This document shows, piece after piece, positions 16,705 to 25,279 of a DNA stretch of 64,000 nt. A model generated the notes under the pieces. The model made no database searches and had not been told where the DNA came from. It saw only the letters and a program-made list of their open reading frames with translations. This DNA comes from Nocardia pseudobrasiliensis NBRC 108224. GTDB lineage: Bacteria; Actinomycetota; Actinomycetes; Mycobacteriales; Mycobacteriaceae. The stretch's first letter is position 1. The number at the start of each line of letters is the position of its first letter. Where the stretch lies: NCBI RefSeq assembly GCF_001613105.1, contig NZ_BDBS01000020.1:62001-126000 (forward strand), read 5' to 3'. Both the position numbers and the translations under genes were made by a program.

Positions 16705-18903
16705 TCAGGGTGCGGGGAACGACGGCGGCCGGTCCGCGGGATCGGCGCCCCAGCTCGGATTCGGCGTATCGGAGAGGGTGTAATCCAGCGTGCCGCCGGT
16801 GCGCACGAACGATTCCGGCAGCCAGGGTTTGGTCCAGGGCTGCCCGTCGACGGTGAGCGCGGCGACATAGGGGTGGCCCGGCGCGGCCTGCGGCGCGTTG
16901 ATCGTGATGGTCGTCCCGTCCGGCCGTCGCACGCGGGCGGTGGCGAATATCGGGCTGTTGAGCACCAATTCGGCCCGCCCGGGAATCATCGGGTACATCC
17001 CCAGCGCCGCCCACACGTACCACGACGACATCTCGCCCAGATCGTCGTTGCCGACCAGATTGTCCGGTCCGGCGCGCCAGATCTCGCGGCGCACCCGATC
17101 GACGACGGCCTGCGTCTTGTGGGGAGCGCCGAGGTAGGCGTAGATCCAAGGGGTCTGCAGGGTGGGCTCATTGCCCAGGAAGGCGTACGGCTCGCGGGTG
17201 CCCGCGTTCAACTTGGTGAAGAAGGTGTCCAGCCGCGGGCCGACGGCCGCGTCGCCGCCGAGGGTGTCGATCAGTCCACGCAGATCGTAGGGCACCATCC
17301 AGGTGTATTGCGCCCCATTGCCTTCCACGTAACCCGCGGGGTCGGCCGGATCGAAATGTTTTGCGAATCCGCCGTCCGCGCTGCGGGGCTGTAGGTAGCC
17401 GGTGGCCGGATTGAACAGATTGCGCCAGTTCCGCGACCGCTTCAGGAACGCGTCGCGAATGGTGGCTACCCCGAGCCGATCCGCCAGCTGCGCGATGGCG
17501 AAATCGGCGCTGGTGTACTCCAGTGTGTCGGAAACCTGTTGCGGCACATAGCCCAGGCGCAGATAGTCGGCCAGGCCGGGACGCTCCTCATAACCCTTGC
17601 GGTTGCGGCCGAGCATGGTCGCGCCTTCGACCATCAGCGCCAGCGCCTCGTCGGCGTCGAAATCGGTTGCGCCGAAGGCATATATCGACGACACGATGAT
17701 GTGATAGGGGTCGCCGTTCATCACGCCGGTGTAGTCGGCGGCCACCGTCCAGCGGTCCCAGGCTCCGCCCTCGCTCGCGAAAACGGCCATACTGCGCGCG
17801 ATATCGGCGGCCTCGTGCGGCGCGAGCAGCGCGAGCAACTGCACCTCGCTGCGATAGACGTCCCAGCCGGAGAAGTTGGTGTAGATCGGATGCGCGATGT
17901 CGGTGCGATGGACCTGACCGTCGAAGCCGACGTACTGCCCGTCCACATCGGAGTACACATTCGGTTGCAGCAGTGCGTGATACAGCGCGGTGTAGAAGAT
18001 GCGCCGCTGATCGTCCGTGCCGCCGGTGACCTCGATCTGCTTCAGCCGATCGTTCCACCCGGCACGCGCGGCAGTCGCGATCTCGTCGAAACCCCTTGTG
18101 CCGCTTTCGGCGTCGAGATTCGCCCGCGCGCCCGCGATCGATACGAACGACAGACCCACCCGCACGGTGACCGTGCGCGCGGCGAAGGTGACATAGCCCC
18201 CGCAGTTGCGCCCGGACGCCTCGCCGCGTCCCGCCGTGACCGTCCGCCCGTACCAGACGCCGTGCCCGGCGAACGGCTGATCGAAGCGGGCGTGGAAGTA
18301 CACGGTGTAGTGGCTGTCGGTCCCGCAGAACCGCCCGCTGGCGGCCGCACCCTCGACGAAATCCGCGCCGATGCGCACCCGCGCGTCGTCGACGCCCATG
18401 ATCGAGCCGGACACATTGATCAGCAGCGTGGCCGGATGATCGGCCGGATAGGTGAACCGCCCGCAGCCGGTGCGCTGGGTGGCGGTCAGCTCGACCAGTA
18501 CGCCGCTGTCCAGGCGCACGTCGTAGCGGCCGGGGCCGGCGTGCTCGTTCGCGTGGGAGAAGGTCGCGACGTACTTCGCGGGCGCGGTGGCCGGGGAGTC
18601 GGTGATCGGACCGGCCACCGGCTGGAACGGAATGTCCTGATAGGTATCGCATCCCGCGCCCGACAGATGGGTGAGGCTGAAACCCTTGATCCGATTGTCG
18701 TCGTAGTAGTACCCACCGTGCTGCGCGGTGACGGTGTCCGGACTCCACTGCACCATCCCGAAGGGCACATCTGCCCCCGGAAACGTATTGCCCGCTCCCC
18801 CACCGGTACCCATATCGGCATCGCCGGGCTTGGTCCCGTAGAACGGATCAACCCAGGCCGCCGGATCCTGTGCGCCATCCACACCTCCAGTATCCGCCCG
18901 CAC
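16705..18903 (-). CDS. GH92 family alpha-1,2-mannosidase-like glycosidase
   Basis: A 732-residue protein covering the whole GH92 fold: WVDPFYGT near 17-24, GNTFPGADVPFGMVQWSPDT, GFSLTHLSGAGC, the acid motif GNEPTLQTPWIYAYLG and the base/calcium region GNDDLGEMSSWYVW. GH92 enzymes are Ca-dependent exo-mannosidases. The predicted GTG start at 18903 gives only about 16 residues before the domain and no signal peptide, unusual for a family that is often exported; an upstream out-of-frame ATG does not help. It is divergent from the FAD gene at 18978, only 74 bases away. A start error or loss of a signal peptide is possible. Confidence 0.85.
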   Translation of the reverse strand: MRADTGGVDGAQDPAAWVDPFYGTKPGDADMGTGGGAGNTFPGADVPFGMVQWSPDTVTAQHGGYYYDDNRIKGFSLTHLSGAGCDTYQDIPFQPVAGPITDSPATAPAKYVATFSHANEHAGPGRYDVRLDSGVLVELTATQRTGCGRFTYPADHPATLLINVSGSIMGVDDARVRIGADFVEGAAASGRFCGTDSHYTVYFHARFDQPFAGHGVWYGRTVTAGRGEASGRNCGGYVTFAARTVTVRVGLSFVSIAGARANLDAESGTRGFDEIATAARAGWNDRLKQIEVTGGTDDQRRIFYTALYHALLQPNVYSDVDGQYVGFDGQVHRTDIAHPIYTNFSGWDVYRSEVQLLALLAPHEAADIARSMAVFASEGGAWDRWTVAADYTGVMNGDPYHIIVSSIYAFGATDFDADEALALMVEGATMLGRNRKGYEERPGLADYLRLGYVPQQVSDTLEYTSADFAIAQLADRLGVATIRDAFLKRSRNWRNLFNPATGYLQPRSADGGFAKHFDPADPAGYVEGNGAQYTWMVPYDLRGLIDTLGGDAAVGPRLDTFFTKLNAGTREPYAFLGNEPTLQTPWIYAYLGAPHKTQAVVDRVRREIWRAGPDNLVGNDDLGEMSSWYVWAALGMYPMIPGRAELVLNSPIFATARVRRPDGTTITINAPQAAPGHPYVAALTVDGQPWTKPWLPESFVRTGGTLDYTLSDTPNPSWGADPADRPPSFPAP

Positions 18904-18977
18904 AAGCGCCCGGGACGGCGATCGGTCCGCGATACAGTCGAAAGCACAACCGGCGTCTCGGGGTAGGAGGACCTGCG

Positions 18978-20030
18978 ATGGTCACGATCATCGGCGGCGG
19001 TATCGCCGGCACACCACTGGCGGCCGCACTCGCCGCGGGCGGTCATCGGGTCACTCTCTACGAACGGCAACCGGCCGGCCGGGGCGGGCAGTTCCTCGTA
19101 CTCGACGGTCGCGGCCATCGCGCACTGGCCGAACTCGGCGCGCCGCTGGACCGATTGCACGCGGTCTCCCATCCCCTCACCGGACTTCGTATCGCCTACG
19201 CGGGCGCGTCCGAGCGCACCCGCGAGACCACCGAGCATCGGCTGTACTTCCGATCCGATCTCGTGCGCGTGCTGACCGAATTCGCCTCGGGCACAACGGC
19301 CCGACTCGAATACGACACCCCGGTCACCGATATCGATCCCGAGACCGGGGTGTTCTACAGCGGCGTCACCGCGCTGGAGACCGACGAGCTGATCATCGGC
19401 GCCGACGGCACCGATTCGCTCACCCGCGCCCGCCTCGAACCCGACCGCATCGCCGAATACGCCGGGCAGGCGGTCGTGTACGGCACCACCGACACACCGG
19501 TGCGGCTCGACAGCGCGCCCTCGGTCCTGCATTTCAACGGCCGCCTCGGCGACGACATCTGGCCCGCCTCGACCGTCGGCCACTTCTGGAACGACGAGGT
19601 CACCGTCTGGTTCACCCGGATCACCCAGCCCCGGGTCCCCGCGGGTGCACTCGGTGATCATCCCGTCGCCGCCTGGGCCGAGACGATCCGCGCGAGCGCT
19701 CCGGATCTGGCGCATCTGGTCGAACCGCTGCTGGACGCGACCGAAACGGTCCATGTCGTCAACGCCCGCAATGTCCCGCTGGACACCGCCCGCGCCCCGA
19801 GCGAGCCGATCGTGCTGTGCGGCGATGCCGACCACGCCATCACCCCCGCCGCGGGCGTGGGCGCCCGTGATGCCGCCGAGGACGCCCACGCCATCTGGCA
19901 GGCGATCATGACCGGGGCCTCGCCCGCGGCGGCGATGGCGGCCCGGCGGGCCACGGTGCTCGCCGAGCGCGGCGCACAGGCCGCCTACGCCAGGGCCCGT
20001 GCGGCCGAACGGTCCGCTGCCCGGTCCTGA
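18978..20030 (+). CDS. FAD-dependent monooxygenase
   Basis: A 350-residue PHBH/UbiH-like flavoprotein. The N-terminal Rossmann motif is VTIIGGGIAGTPLAAAL, the GADGTDSLTRARL segment is at about 136-148, and the second FAD motif LCGDADHAITPAAGVGARDA is near 280. NAD(P)H-dependent hydroxylation of an unknown substrate is likely. The start ATG at 18978 follows TAGGAGG at a good distance; the longer frame into the divergent GH92 gene is rejected. Its last 46 bases overlap the convergent quinone reductase gene. Confidence 0.85.
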   Translation: MVTIIGGGIAGTPLAAALAAGGHRVTLYERQPAGRGGQFLVLDGRGHRALAELGAPLDRLHAVSHPLTGLRIAYAGASERTRETTEHRLYFRSDLVRVLTEFASGTTARLEYDTPVTDIDPETGVFYSGVTALETDELIIGADGTDSLTRARLEPDRIAEYAGQAVVYGTTDTPVRLDSAPSVLHFNGRLGDDIWPASTVGHFWNDEVTVWFTRITQPRVPAGALGDHPVAAWAETIRASAPDLAHLVEPLLDATETVHVVNARNVPLDTARAPSEPIVLCGDADHAITPAAGVGARDAAEDAHAIWQAIMTGASPAAAMAARRATVLAERGAQAAYARARAAERSAARS

Positions 20031-20686
20031 TCCGTCCCGGCCAGGAAGTCCGCGACGAAAGCCGCTGCCCTGGCATCGAATTCGGTGTACTGGGCCGTGC
20101 GGGCCGCACCTGTCACGGCCTCGCCGACGACGAGTTCGCCCTCCGCGCCGATGCTCTGCGGGCGTTCCTCGGCATCGGGGAGCAGCCCGACGGCGGCGTG
20201 CGCGAAACCGCAGTAGTAGGCGATCCCGGCATTGAGCTGACTGTCGAGGATCTGACGCATGGGCTCGATCACGTCGTCGGATCCGGTGGCTCCGGCCAGG
20301 CCGAGCCACAGTATGCGCTTGCCCGCCAGACGGGGTGTGCTGCGGCCGTAGGCGAATCCGTAGTTCCACACCCGATCGATCCAACCCTTGAGCAGGGCGG
20401 GCACACTCATCCAGTAGACCGGGAACACCGCGATCACCTCGTCGGCGGCGAGTATGCGGCGCATATGGTCGCGTGTCTCGGCGGAGTAGACCTTCTCCCG
20501 ATCGTCCCAGTCGGGTTGATCGGCGGGGTTCATCCGGGGATCGAACCCCTCGGCGTGCAGATCGAGCAGATCGACGCGGCGGCCCGCGGCCTCGAGCTGG
20601 GCGACCGTGCGCCGGGCGATATGGGCGGTCAGCGAATCGGTGCGGTGGTGAGCGAGTACGACCAGGGCATTTCCGTTGTGCTGCAT
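19985..20686 (-). CDS. NAD(P)H oxidoreductase, flavodoxin-fold (NQO1/MdaB type)
   Basis: A 233-residue flavodoxin-like quinone reductase: N-terminal ALVVLAHHRTDSLTAHIA, then DLHAEGFDPRM, FPVYWMSVPALLKGWIDRV and the LAGATGSDD loop, all typical of the NQO1/MdaB group. The enzyme would reduce quinones or similar electrophiles with NAD(P)H. The start is the ATG at 20686; a longer in-frame start at 20743 would reach into the regulatory gap. Divergent from the AraC regulator at 20768, 81 bases apart, a common regulator-target arrangement in this family. Confidence 0.85.
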   Translation of the reverse strand: MQHNGNALVVLAHHRTDSLTAHIARRTVAQLEAAGRRVDLLDLHAEGFDPRMNPADQPDWDDREKVYSAETRDHMRRILAADEVIAVFPVYWMSVPALLKGWIDRVWNYGFAYGRSTPRLAGKRILWLGLAGATGSDDVIEPMRQILDSQLNAGIAYYCGFAHAAVGLLPDAEERPQSIGAEGELVVGEAVTGAARTAQYTEFDARAAAFVADFLAGTDQDRAADRSAARALA

Positions 20687-20767
20687 GACTTCAGTACATC
20701 CGCCCGAGTGTGGACGATCCATGGGGGAAACGCTCCGATGCATAGGAGTTCGTCTACGCTGGCGGGG

Positions 20768-21694
20768 GTGGATCCCTTGAGTTCGCTGTTGAGCGGTATC
20801 CGGGCCGAGGGCTCGGTGGTCAGCCAGGCGGTGCTGCGCGCGCCGTGGACGATCCGATTCGCCGATCGCGCGCCGCTCACCATGCTCACCGTGCTGCGCG
20901 GCGGCGGAACGCTGCTACTGCCCGACGGCACCGAACGCGTTGTGCGCCAGGGCGATACGGCCGTCGTCCGCGGGCCCGAGCCGTTCCGTCTGGCCGACGA
21001 CGCCGATTCGACCACCCGGCCGCATGTCGAATACGAGATCGCCTGTTTCACCGACGATCCCGAATGCGCCGCGTATCAGCTGGACGGCATCCGCTGGGGT
21101 AACGACCTCGACGGCGGCACCACCCTGGTCGTCGCCGCGTACCGGGCCTCGGGTCATCGGCACGAGCGACTGCTGCGGGCGCTGCCGCCACTGCTGGTGG
21201 TCAGCGAGGAGGCCGAGATGTGCGAATGGCTCGAGTCGGCCGCCCTCGACGCGGTCGCGCACAGCGCGGGTTCGCAGGCGCTGATGGATCGGCTGCTGGA
21301 CTGGGCGCTGGTCTGCACCCTGCGGTCGTGGTTCGCGCAGGCGGGCGAGCAGGCGCCGGGATGGGTTCGCGGACTTGCCGATCCGGTGATCGGGCCGGCC
21401 CTCGAGGCCATGCACGATCGGCCCGCCGACGGTTGGACGGTCGCCTCGCTGGCCACCCGGGCCGGGGTGTCACGAGCGCTGTTCGCCAAGCGTTTCACCG
21501 CGCTGATGACCCGCCCGCCACTGACCTATCTCACCGAGATCCGCATGGACGAGGCGGCGGCGCTGCTGCTCGATACCGAACTGACCGTCGCGCAGGTGGC
21601 CCGCACGGTCGGCTATGCCGATGCCTTCGGCTTCAGCGCGGCGTTCAAACGCTTGAAAGGTCTGAGCCCCACCACCTTTCGGACAGCCGCCTGA
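20768..21694 (+). CDS. AraC family regulator with N-terminal cupin domain
   Basis: A 308-residue regulator with an N-terminal cupin-like sensor (LTMLTVLRGGGTLLLPDGTE) and a C-terminal double helix-turn-helix: GWTVASLATRAGVSRALFAKRF and ELTVAQVARTVGYADAFGFS, followed by LKGLSPTTFR. The GTG at 20768 is chosen because homologues of this type begin with DPLSSLLSG; an ATG at 20738 is an alternative. It probably controls the divergent quinone reductase at 19985-20686, in response to electrophiles or quinones. That is inference from arrangement. Confidence 0.8.
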   Translation: MDPLSSLLSGIRAEGSVVSQAVLRAPWTIRFADRAPLTMLTVLRGGGTLLLPDGTERVVRQGDTAVVRGPEPFRLADDADSTTRPHVEYEIACFTDDPECAAYQLDGIRWGNDLDGGTTLVVAAYRASGHRHERLLRALPPLLVVSEEAEMCEWLESAALDAVAHSAGSQALMDRLLDWALVCTLRSWFAQAGEQAPGWVRGLADPVIGPALEAMHDRPADGWTVASLATRAGVSRALFAKRFTALMTRPPLTYLTEIRMDEAAALLLDTELTVAQVARTVGYADAFGFSAAFKRLKGLSPTTFRTAA

Positions 21695-21823
21695 GGCTCT
21701 GCCGTCAGCGAATTCCGGTCCGCCATGCCACCCGGTACCGCGGCCACCACGCACAGCGCCGCGAGGATTTCGTGGCGATCCTGAACGAATGGGGCGCGAA
21801 TCACACCCGCGATTTCAACGTTG

Positions 21824-22513
21824 TCACACCAGTCGATCGCGCCATTCGGTGAGCCGGGTCCGCGGGATCGCCTGTTCCCATTCGCCGAGGAAATCCGCGA
21901 GGAAGGTGCGCATCACCCGGGTGCGCTGCTGGGCAAGGGTTTTGCCGGTCGCAGTGAGCATATCCGCCTCCAGGCGTAGCAGCTTTTCGTAGAAGTGCGC
22001 GATCACCGAGCTGGTCTTGCCGGGTGAATAGTGTTCGGCCGGTAGCGTTTCCGGCCGCCACAGCGGTTCGCCGAGCGCGCCGCCGTAGGCGAAGGCGCGC
22101 GCGATGCCGATCGCGCCGATCGCATCGAGATTATCCGCGTCGTGCACGATCGCCGCCTCGATACTCCACTCCGGCAGCAGGCCCTGCCCGAACGAGTACG
22201 CCGAGGTCTGCTCGATGATCTCGCGCACCCTGTGCCAATTCTCGGCCGGTACCGCCAGCTCCGACAGGAACCGGACCGTCAGGCCCCACGCCTCCTCGAT
22301 GGATACGTGCTCGCGACGCTCTCGCCGCTCGATGACGCGATGGAAATCGTGCAGATAGACCGACAGCAGCGCGATCTCGAGATCACCGCCCTCGGCCGCG
22401 GCCAGCGCGGTCGTCAAACCCGCCACCCGATCCAGATGTGAGAGGTCGTGCGCCGAATCGGCTCCCGCGAACAGCTCCAGAACAAGTTCACGAACGTCGA
22501 GCGTCGGCGACAT
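21824..22513 (-). CDS. HD-domain phosphohydrolase-like protein
   Basis: A 229-residue HD-superfamily protein. Metal ligands are visible as HDLSHLDRV near 22-30, the HD pair in YLHDFHRV near 53-60, and HDADNLDAIG near 119. This pattern fits the YedJ-like group of HD hydrolases. It is the last gene of the MFS/adenosylhomocysteinase-like operon, and its start overlaps the upstream gene by 26 bases, so coupling is strong. The substrate (nucleotide, phosphate ester or other) is unknown. Confidence 0.75.
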   Translation of the reverse strand: MSPTLDVRELVLELFAGADSAHDLSHLDRVAGLTTALAAAEGGDLEIALLSVYLHDFHRVIERRERREHVSIEEAWGLTVRFLSELAVPAENWHRVREIIEQTSAYSFGQGLLPEWSIEAAIVHDADNLDAIGAIGIARAFAYGGALGEPLWRPETLPAEHYSPGKTSSVIAHFYEKLLRLEADMLTATGKTLAQQRTRVMRTFLADFLGEWEQAIPRTRLTEWRDRLV

Positions 22514-23642
22514 GCTTTCCTCCGTACAGATGGCACCAGCGTGCCGCGAGACTACGCTGCCGTTCGGTGGGCAGCCGATTGATCCCGTCCGGGCCGCCGT
22601 TCTCGACGCCGCGCGCGGCCGCGACGGTGAGCGCGAACAGTTCGGTGTACACCAGGTCGAGGGTATTGCCGAGAATGCTGTTGTGGACGAAATTCACCGG
22701 GCGGCCCTCGTTGAGCAGCCAGGTGTTCCTCCCGTTCAATCGAATTCGGGCCAGATAGGTCGTTATCCGGTCGATCCGGCCCGCGGCGTCGAGTTCCTCG
22801 ACCGGGAATTCCACCTGTTTCGAACTGCCCGACGCCAGCACCGTATCGTCGTCGAGCAATTCGAAATCGGCGACCGTCAGCGAGCGGTGTCCGCTCACAC
22901 CCACGACGACATTGCAGCCGCGCAGCAATCGGGTCCGGCCGTGCACCTCGAAACCGTCGGTCGCCGCACCCGCCGAGGCGATCGGATCGATGTCGTACAC
23001 ATGCACCCGTGCGCCCATTCGCTTCAGACCCTGCGCGGTGTAGCGGCCGATTCCGCCGTAGCCGAGCACCCCGACGATCTGATTGCCGATGAGCCGATTG
23101 AGTTCGGATCGAAACAGCGCGTCGACCGAATGCGCGACGCCCTCGCCCACCCGCCGGTCCTCGAGGCGCTTGAGCGGGCTGTCGGCGATGGTGTAGACCG
23201 GCACCCGCCGATCCGATACGGCCTGATAGCGCCAGAGCCCCTGATTGGTATCCTCGACGATCGCCGAAACCCCGGCCGCGGCAAGCGCTTCGGTGATCTC
23301 GGCGCAGTAGCCGCCGACCTCCTGCACCACGGTGCCGACACCGCAGGCCCGCGCCGCGGCCAGTACCGCGGGCGCGATCTCGGCGAGGGTCGCCACGGTC
23401 CGCACCGCGATGCCGCGCCGTTGTAATTCCAGGGCGGCCACGGCGCTGAGCGAATACGGCACGGGTATCACCACGGCCAGCGCGAAGGATTCGGCCAGCC
23501 GTTGGACGTATTCGACAGAGGTTTCCAGCAGATGGGTGACGAGAATCAGGCTGTTGCCGGGTGCGGGCGATTGCCGCTGCACCTCCGCCAGCAGGCGTAG
23601 CGGCGCGACGCGGGATTCGATCCCGTTATCCACTGTGGTCAT
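22488..23642 (-). CDS. S-adenosylhomocysteine hydrolase-like NAD-binding protein
   Basis: A 384-residue protein related to adenosylhomocysteinase. The NAD site is GVLGYGGIGRYTAQGLKRMG near 195-214, followed by VYDIDPIASAGAATDGFEV, NVVVGVSGHRSLT and LASGSSKQVEFPVEEL. It is about 100 residues shorter than actinobacterial SAHH (about 490) and the C-terminal region differs. It may therefore be a paralogue with another role, a structural homologue using NAD for a different substrate, rather than the housekeeping enzyme. Start ATG at 23642 overlaps the MFS stop (ATGA). Middle gene of a three-gene operon divergent from the ThrRS-like gene. Confidence 0.75.
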   Translation of the reverse strand: MTTVDNGIESRVAPLRLLAEVQRQSPAPGNSLILVTHLLETSVEYVQRLAESFALAVVIPVPYSLSAVAALELQRRGIAVRTVATLAEIAPAVLAAARACGVGTVVQEVGGYCAEITEALAAAGVSAIVEDTNQGLWRYQAVSDRRVPVYTIADSPLKRLEDRRVGEGVAHSVDALFRSELNRLIGNQIVGVLGYGGIGRYTAQGLKRMGARVHVYDIDPIASAGAATDGFEVHGRTRLLRGCNVVVGVSGHRSLTVADFELLDDDTVLASGSSKQVEFPVEELDAAGRIDRITTYLARIRLNGRNTWLLNEGRPVNFVHNSILGNTLDLVYTELFALTVAAARGVENGGPDGINRLPTERQRSLAARWCHLYGGKHVADARRS

Positions 23643-24862
23643 CTTGCACTTTCGATCGCGGTCGTGAGCGGCACTCTGAACTGTCTGGCGAGATATGTTG
23701 CGAGGGTGGCGATCACCAGCGGTACGACAATGACGGCCCCGCTGGCGCCCCAGCCGCCTTCGGCGATCAGACTGCCGGAAATCGCCGCCCCCGCGGCATT
23801 TCCGAGCAGCATCATCGAAACCAGCCAGGCGAAAACCTCGGTTTCGGTGCCCGGCAGCGTCTGGGTCGACAATGCGACGAATGCGGCGGCGATGGTCGGC
23901 GCCAGGGGAATTCCGGCGACGAATACCGCGGCGCACAGCAGCGGCAGCGACGAGGCCCCGGCCAGGGCGATGATCGCCGTCGGAACGTAGCCGAACATGA
24001 GCGCGCCCGTCAGCAGCGGCAGATGTTCGACGGCGGCGGAGCGGGGCGGCCGGTGGCCGTAGGCGATGCCGCCGATCAGCGCGCCGAAGGCGTTGGCGCC
24101 CAGCACCGTTCCCGACTGGCCGGAGCTGTTCGCGGCATCGGCGAATGCCACCGCCGTGAGATTCAGCATTCCGATGGTGGCGCCGATGAACAGGAACGAC
24201 ACGAGAATGGCGTCGACGCTGAATCGCCCCAGCGGGCCCCACCAGCGGATCACATGTTCGGCGTTGCGGCGCCGGGCTTTCCACGCGGTCACCGGATCGA
24301 TCAGGCAGTAGGCGACGGTCCCGGCGACCGATACCGCCGTAACGAATACGAGCCCGAACGACGGGTCGACCAGGGTGGCGCATCCGGCGGCCAGCAGCGG
24401 GCCGACGATGAAGATGAGTTCCTGCAGCCCGCTGTCCAATGCGAATGCCGAGTGGACGAGTTTGTCGTTGTCGAGCACATGCGACCAGACAGCGCGCAGA
24501 CAGGCCTCGAGCGGCGGGGTGAACATTCCGGCGACGATCACACAGCCGAATACCGCTATCTCTTGTCGATCCGGGTCGACGAATGCGAGCGCGATATATC
24601 CGCACGCGGATACGACCGCGCTGACCAGAAGTACGGGAACCTGTCGGGTTCGATCGACCGCCCTGCCCAGAATCGGACTGCCTACGGCCGTCGCGATTCC
24701 GTAGGCCGCGGTCGCGAGACCGGCCCGCCCGTATCCGCATCCCGAATGCGTCAGATACAGCAGGATCGCCACGGTGCCACTGCCGTTCGGTATCCGGCCG
24801 ATGAAATTCGCGGTCAGCAGGGATCGAACGTAACGGGTCCGAAGTAATTGTCCGTACAGCAT
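23639..24862 (-). CDS. MFS transporter
   Basis: A 407-residue major facilitator with about 12 hydrophobic segments and the inter-helix motif GSPILGRAVDRTRQVP (about 61-76) after helix 2. The N-terminal start MLYGQLLRTRYVRSLL is typical. It heads the MFS/SAHH-like/HD operon, so it could export or import the compound the other two handle. Its promoter must lie in 24863-25110, back-to-back with the leader of the ThrRS-like gene. No strong ribosome site is seen before the ATG. Confidence 0.85.
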   Translation of the reverse strand: MLYGQLLRTRYVRSLLTANFIGRIPNGSGTVAILLYLTHSGCGYGRAGLATAAYGIATAVGSPILGRAVDRTRQVPVLLVSAVVSACGYIALAFVDPDRQEIAVFGCVIVAGMFTPPLEACLRAVWSHVLDNDKLVHSAFALDSGLQELIFIVGPLLAAGCATLVDPSFGLVFVTAVSVAGTVAYCLIDPVTAWKARRRNAEHVIRWWGPLGRFSVDAILVSFLFIGATIGMLNLTAVAFADAANSSGQSGTVLGANAFGALIGGIAYGHRPPRSAAVEHLPLLTGALMFGYVPTAIIALAGASSLPLLCAAVFVAGIPLAPTIAAAFVALSTQTLPGTETEVFAWLVSMMLLGNAAGAAISGSLIAEGGWGASGAVIVVPLVIATLATYLARQFRVPLTTAIESAR

Positions 24863-25110
24863 CGTGCGGGCCGCTCAGGAAATTCGGAAAACAGCCGCGA
24901 GACAGCGCAACTCATCAACCCCCTGTATTACATTCTGAATGGAAGTACGCTAGCAAGGGCGTCCGAAGCGAGCAATGTCGTTGTGCCACAATGAAGTTGC
25001 GACGCCGTAGCTTCGAAAGAGACGCTCCGAGGCTTCCTGGGCAGACGGAATTTGCCTGCGATCTGTGACCTTCATCACACACGAGGTGGTGTAATCCGCG
25101 GTTAATTCGG

Positions 25111-25140
25111 TTGTCCCGCACAAGCCCCCAGATGTACCGT
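25111..25140 (+). promoter_or_regulatory. promoter of the Thr leader peptide / ThrRS-like gene
   Basis: TTGTCC (25111-25116) and TACCGT (25135-25140), 18 bases apart, fit an actinobacterial sigma-A promoter. The leader ATG begins eight bases after the -10 box, so the transcript probably starts at or next to the ATG, which would make the leader peptide mRNA leaderless. Confidence 0.5.
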
Positions 25141-25147
25141 GCCTGTT

Positions 25148-25198
25148 ATGCAGCGTGCCGAATTCACGACGACGCCGGACGACGTCCCGGCGCGCTGA
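25148..25198 (+). CDS. threonine leader peptide (16 aa)
   Basis: Reads MQRAEFTTTPDDVPAR and stop. Three successive ACG threonine codons occupy 25166-25174. No ribosome site is visible, but the promoter position fits leaderless translation. A six-pair hairpin (CGCCGG 25173-25178 with CCGGCG 25187-25192) begins inside the last Thr codon, so a ribosome stalled for charged tRNA-Thr would prevent it forming. The position ahead of a GC-rich hairpin and a ThrRS-like gene supports ribosome-mediated attenuation. Confidence 0.6.
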   Translation: MQRAEFTTTPDDVPAR

Positions 25199-25212
25199 AC
25201 AATGTTCTGATC

Positions 25213-25259
25213 GAAGCCCCGGGCGGGTGCCCGGGGCTTCGTCACGTGGTCACCCGCCC
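25213..25259 (+). promoter_or_regulatory. attenuator hairpin with competing pairing, upstream of the ThrRS-like gene
   Basis: GAAGCCCCGGG (25213-25223) pairs perfectly with CCCGGGGCTTC (25230-25240) around a six-base loop, a very stable hairpin without a U-tract, as is common for GC-rich actinobacterial terminators. The segment GGGCGGGTG (25221-25229, end of the left arm plus loop) is also exactly complementary to CACCCGCCC (25251-25259), just before the GGAG ribosome site, so two mutually exclusive folds exist. Upstream CCCGG (25186-25190) could form a short antiterminator with CCGGG (25219-25223), but only five pairs. Confidence 0.55.
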
Positions 25260-25279
25260 GCTCACCGGTAGGAGACCTC

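Noticed and set aside
22488..24740. 750-codon open frame through the SAHH-like and MFS genes
   Set aside because: The first half is a shadow of the MFS gene in another frame; the real SAHH-like start is at 23642.
24863..25259. T-box riboswitch upstream of the ThrRS-like gene
   Set aside because: No T-box consensus sequence or specifier stem was seen; a leader ORF with Thr codons explains the layout better.
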